From an uncultured Acidobacteriota bacterium (lineage in GTDB: Bacteria; Acidobacteriota; Blastocatellia; RBC074), in NCBI GenBank assembly GCA_937967285.1, contig CALBSU010000835.1, positions 1-14,997 on the forward strand: 14,997 nucleotides of DNA. The letters are read 5' to 3'. Below, in pieces: positions 14,001 through 14,997 of this stretch; the first letter of the stretch is position 1; every line of letters begins with the position of its first letter. Below the pieces are notes generated by a model that worked only from the letters and a program-made list of their open reading frames with translations, was not told where the DNA came from and made no database searches. The position numbers and the translations under genes are program-made.

Positions 14001-14997
14001 GAATGTTGTAGGTGAGCTCTCTGTATAACCCGATCAACTGCGGGGTGTGAGTGATCGTCACGCCGAGATCCGCGGCAGCCGAGTTCGTCAGGACGAATGC
14101 TCCGCGCCCGTGGGTGAAGGCGATCAGGCGGTTGGTCGTCTCATTGACCTGCAGATCGAAGACCGCAACGTTCGGCATCCCGGATTCCGGTCCCATGTTC
14201 TCCCATAACCCTCCGCCGTTGGTGCTCCTCCAGATCCCGATATCCGTACCGACATAGACGATGTCCGGGAACGCCTGATCGAGCGCAATCGTGTTGTGCG
14301 GAATGTTGACGCCCGTGCTCACGTTCGCCCATTGCGGATTACCCGAAAGCGCAGTTGCAGTCCTGAAGACATGCCCCGGCTGCGAGGGAGTTCTCTCGTT
14401 GAACCCCGACAGCGTGACATACAGGACATTATCGTTATTGGGATCGAAAACCAGATCGGTGACATATCGGCCGGGGACGAGATTGGATGGATCCAGGTCC
14501 GTCCAGCTCTGCCCGCCATTTGTCGTCAGTCGGAGCAGCCCTTTCTCCGTCCCGAATGCGTAAGTTCCGCACGAACCGTCTCGTGATGAGAAGGCGATGG
14601 CGCTGATCGCCTCGCCCATGTCCTGGCTGTTGGCCGTCCATGTCGGGTCGTCAGCGCCGAAGAAATTTGAACTCTTCCAGAGCGCTCTGCCGCCCGCCAC
14701 CAGGATATTTTCGTTCGACGGACATTTCTCGCAGCGCGCGATGAAGGGCGCGTTGCTCTTGTCGATGCCCGCATCGGCGGATTCAAGGTTGGCCCCGCCG
14801 TCTGTCGTCCGATCGATGCCCAGATACTGGCCTGAGACCATCCAGTGAGTGTCCGGCCGGCTCGAGGAGAATGCGCTCGCGGCGCCGTCTCCGGGGCCGA
14901 TCCATCTCCATCCGACCGTTCCCGACCAGAGCGAGGTCCCGTTGTCCTGACTTCCGCCCAGCGCGTGATCGGGTTTGAGAGGGTGCAGCGATCCGTC
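11002..14997 (-). CDS. Giant modular exported protein with Acidobacteria-type C-terminal domain; 5' end outside window
   Basis: The frame stays open from the TGA at 11002 to the window edge, giving 1331 codons; the start lies beyond 14997. Numbering here is from the Met at 14841, with 52 codons visible before it. Residues 1-250 are sortilin/BNR-like propeller repeats with Asp-box motifs TTNGGQSWTDL and STNGGGLW. Residues 256-350 are a DUF11-like repeat (LTYNILVTNFGPSPA). Two IPT/TIG domains lie at about 374-468 and 475-555. Two ASH-type Ig-like domains lie at 560-660 and 665-760 (SLNFGVVEVG, PLDFGQAM). Residues 768-952 are unrecognised beta-rich sequence. A BACON domain follows at about 958-1040 (GCNWGASTTSPWIGI). 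Residues 1043-1279 match the Solibacter-type C-terminal domain (TIGR03437), with APLLFVSPEQVNFQMP and ILYGTGFR. The role is unknown; a large extracellular binding protein is likely. Confidence 0.9.
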   Translation of the reverse strand, partial: DGSLHPLKPDHALGGSQDNGTSLWSGTVGWRWIGPGDGAASAFSSSRPDTHWMVSGQYLGIDRTTDGGANLESADAGIDKSNAPFIARCEKCPSNENILVAGGRALWKSSNFFGADDPTWTANSQDMGEAISAIAFSSRDGSCGTYAFGTEKGLLRLTTNGGQSWTDLDPSNLVPGRYVTDLVFDPNNDNVLYVTLSGFNERTPSQPGHVFRTATALSGNPQWANVSTGVNIPHNTIALDQAFPDIVYVGTDIGIWRSTNGGGLWENMGPESGMPNVAVFDLQVNETTNRLIAFTHGRGAFVLTNSAAADLGVTITHTPQLIGLYRELTYNILVTNFGPSPASGVFLTETLPDGVELISLPPGCQGNRTVICNLGGVAAGTTRTVSIVVKANRAGLIINRATVTSLNQDPNPMNNETDELLDVYGPPVISRISPSSAGQGAGNLEIRIEGSNFLPGAEVTIVPGTGIDLLPEVPPGSGLISTGEIRRRINIAADAPLIQHEIFVTNIGGLKGGSGPANLFSVIPLAPTISTVSPQDGPIGTIVTINGNNFGAQTGDNTVRFGNIQAAVSSASVTQIVTAVPPGLDEGIHPVTVTFGGQTSNPVDFTVTNPIIQVGQTSLNFGVVEVGKRKDLTLNIANFGRGGLIISSLAFSSQDFSFSGRTLPFTIDMTFSADIIVSLTAKAVGPVNGTLTIGSNATNTPQVIIPLTAQAVPAGSPDIAVTPSPLDFGQAMLNVTNAAFLTVSNPGTSKLWLQAVTSGDPHFTVDLADTPLGVEPGQSKRITVNFKPSAPGSYRTTLIFVSNAENKYTFPVTTTGYVEGTQPSDMLATDDGTIEFGAYLDGLVIVNRLTPRFYPLTLRTIRIHFIQFQNLPSPAGQQIRLVVMADPNGTGQPPVNGTNLINKLVTIPEVPPGGGFIDFDLQALSDTYSATGVAAPLTIESGDIYVGYQAPRPAAGVGFSADSSGSQQQRAFYSTNDGASYSRLGGIVNQQGNLVPVNIMIQAGMVGVGACIYSVSPSGQSFAGSAGSGLISVTAPSGCNWGASTTSPWIGINAGNAGNGNGTVSFSVTASADPRQGVITVAGKTFLVAQAQGVISVSSASYSRAGLAAEAIAAAFGSSLATSIQAAAALPLPTVLAGTTVKVRDLLGTEIYAPLLFVSPEQVNFQMPSGLIPGPVTVTVVNGVGGVSVGTSVNDVVAPGLFAANADGLGVPAAVLLRVRADGSQVYEPVAAYDQTLKRYLALPIDLGPAAEQVYLILYGTGFRYRTSLDAVETLIGGIPAPVQYAGAQGYFAGLDQINMLLPRELAGRGETELQMSFDGRPANVLRIYVR

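Overview
The window is GC-rich and reads as a chromosomal segment of an Acidobacteriota bacterium, possibly class Blastocatellia. The main pointer is the C-terminal module of the gene at 11002-14997, which matches the Solibacter-type C-terminal domain (TIGR03437) that is largely confined to this phylum. The mixture of giant exported beta-propeller, IPT/TIG and BACON proteins with an ASPIC/UnbV protein fits the same picture. I see no rRNA, tRNA, CRISPR array, transposase, integrase or phage gene.

Layout: (1) 1-5573, minus strand: a likely two-gene operon for exported proteins. The first gene encodes a 1526-residue IPT/TIG, beta-helix and NHL-propeller protein; the second, 31 nt downstream, encodes a PD40 (TolB-like) propeller protein. 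(2) 5574-6302: a roughly 730-bp divergent non-coding region with palindromes, a hairpin and a 122-bp composite inverted repeat. (3) 6303-9747, plus strand: an FG-GAP/ASPIC-UnbV (CRTAC1-like) protein, then an HtrA/Do serine protease with its own promoter. (4) 9748-9857: a long near-perfect hairpin built on GTAGAAA heptads, between convergent transcripts. (5) 9851-14997, minus strand: a very large modular exported protein whose 5' end lies beyond the window, then a TMEM14-family membrane protein and a divergent Fe/Mn superoxide dismutase. The last two appear to share a promoter with a palindrome in its spacer.

Functionally the window combines cell-envelope and secreted adhesion or scaffold-type proteins with stress functions (envelope protease, superoxide dismutase). 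Only the protease and the dismutase have a well-defined biochemical role. No classical defence or biosynthetic system was found.

The most unusual signal is non-coding. GTAGAAA heptad arrays sit exactly at the 3' ends of three genes that each end a transcription unit, and they supply the stop codon of two of them. They are absent from the internal gene junctions. A second, different heptad (CTGGAAA) occurs in the inverted repeat upstream of the ASPIC/UnbV gene.
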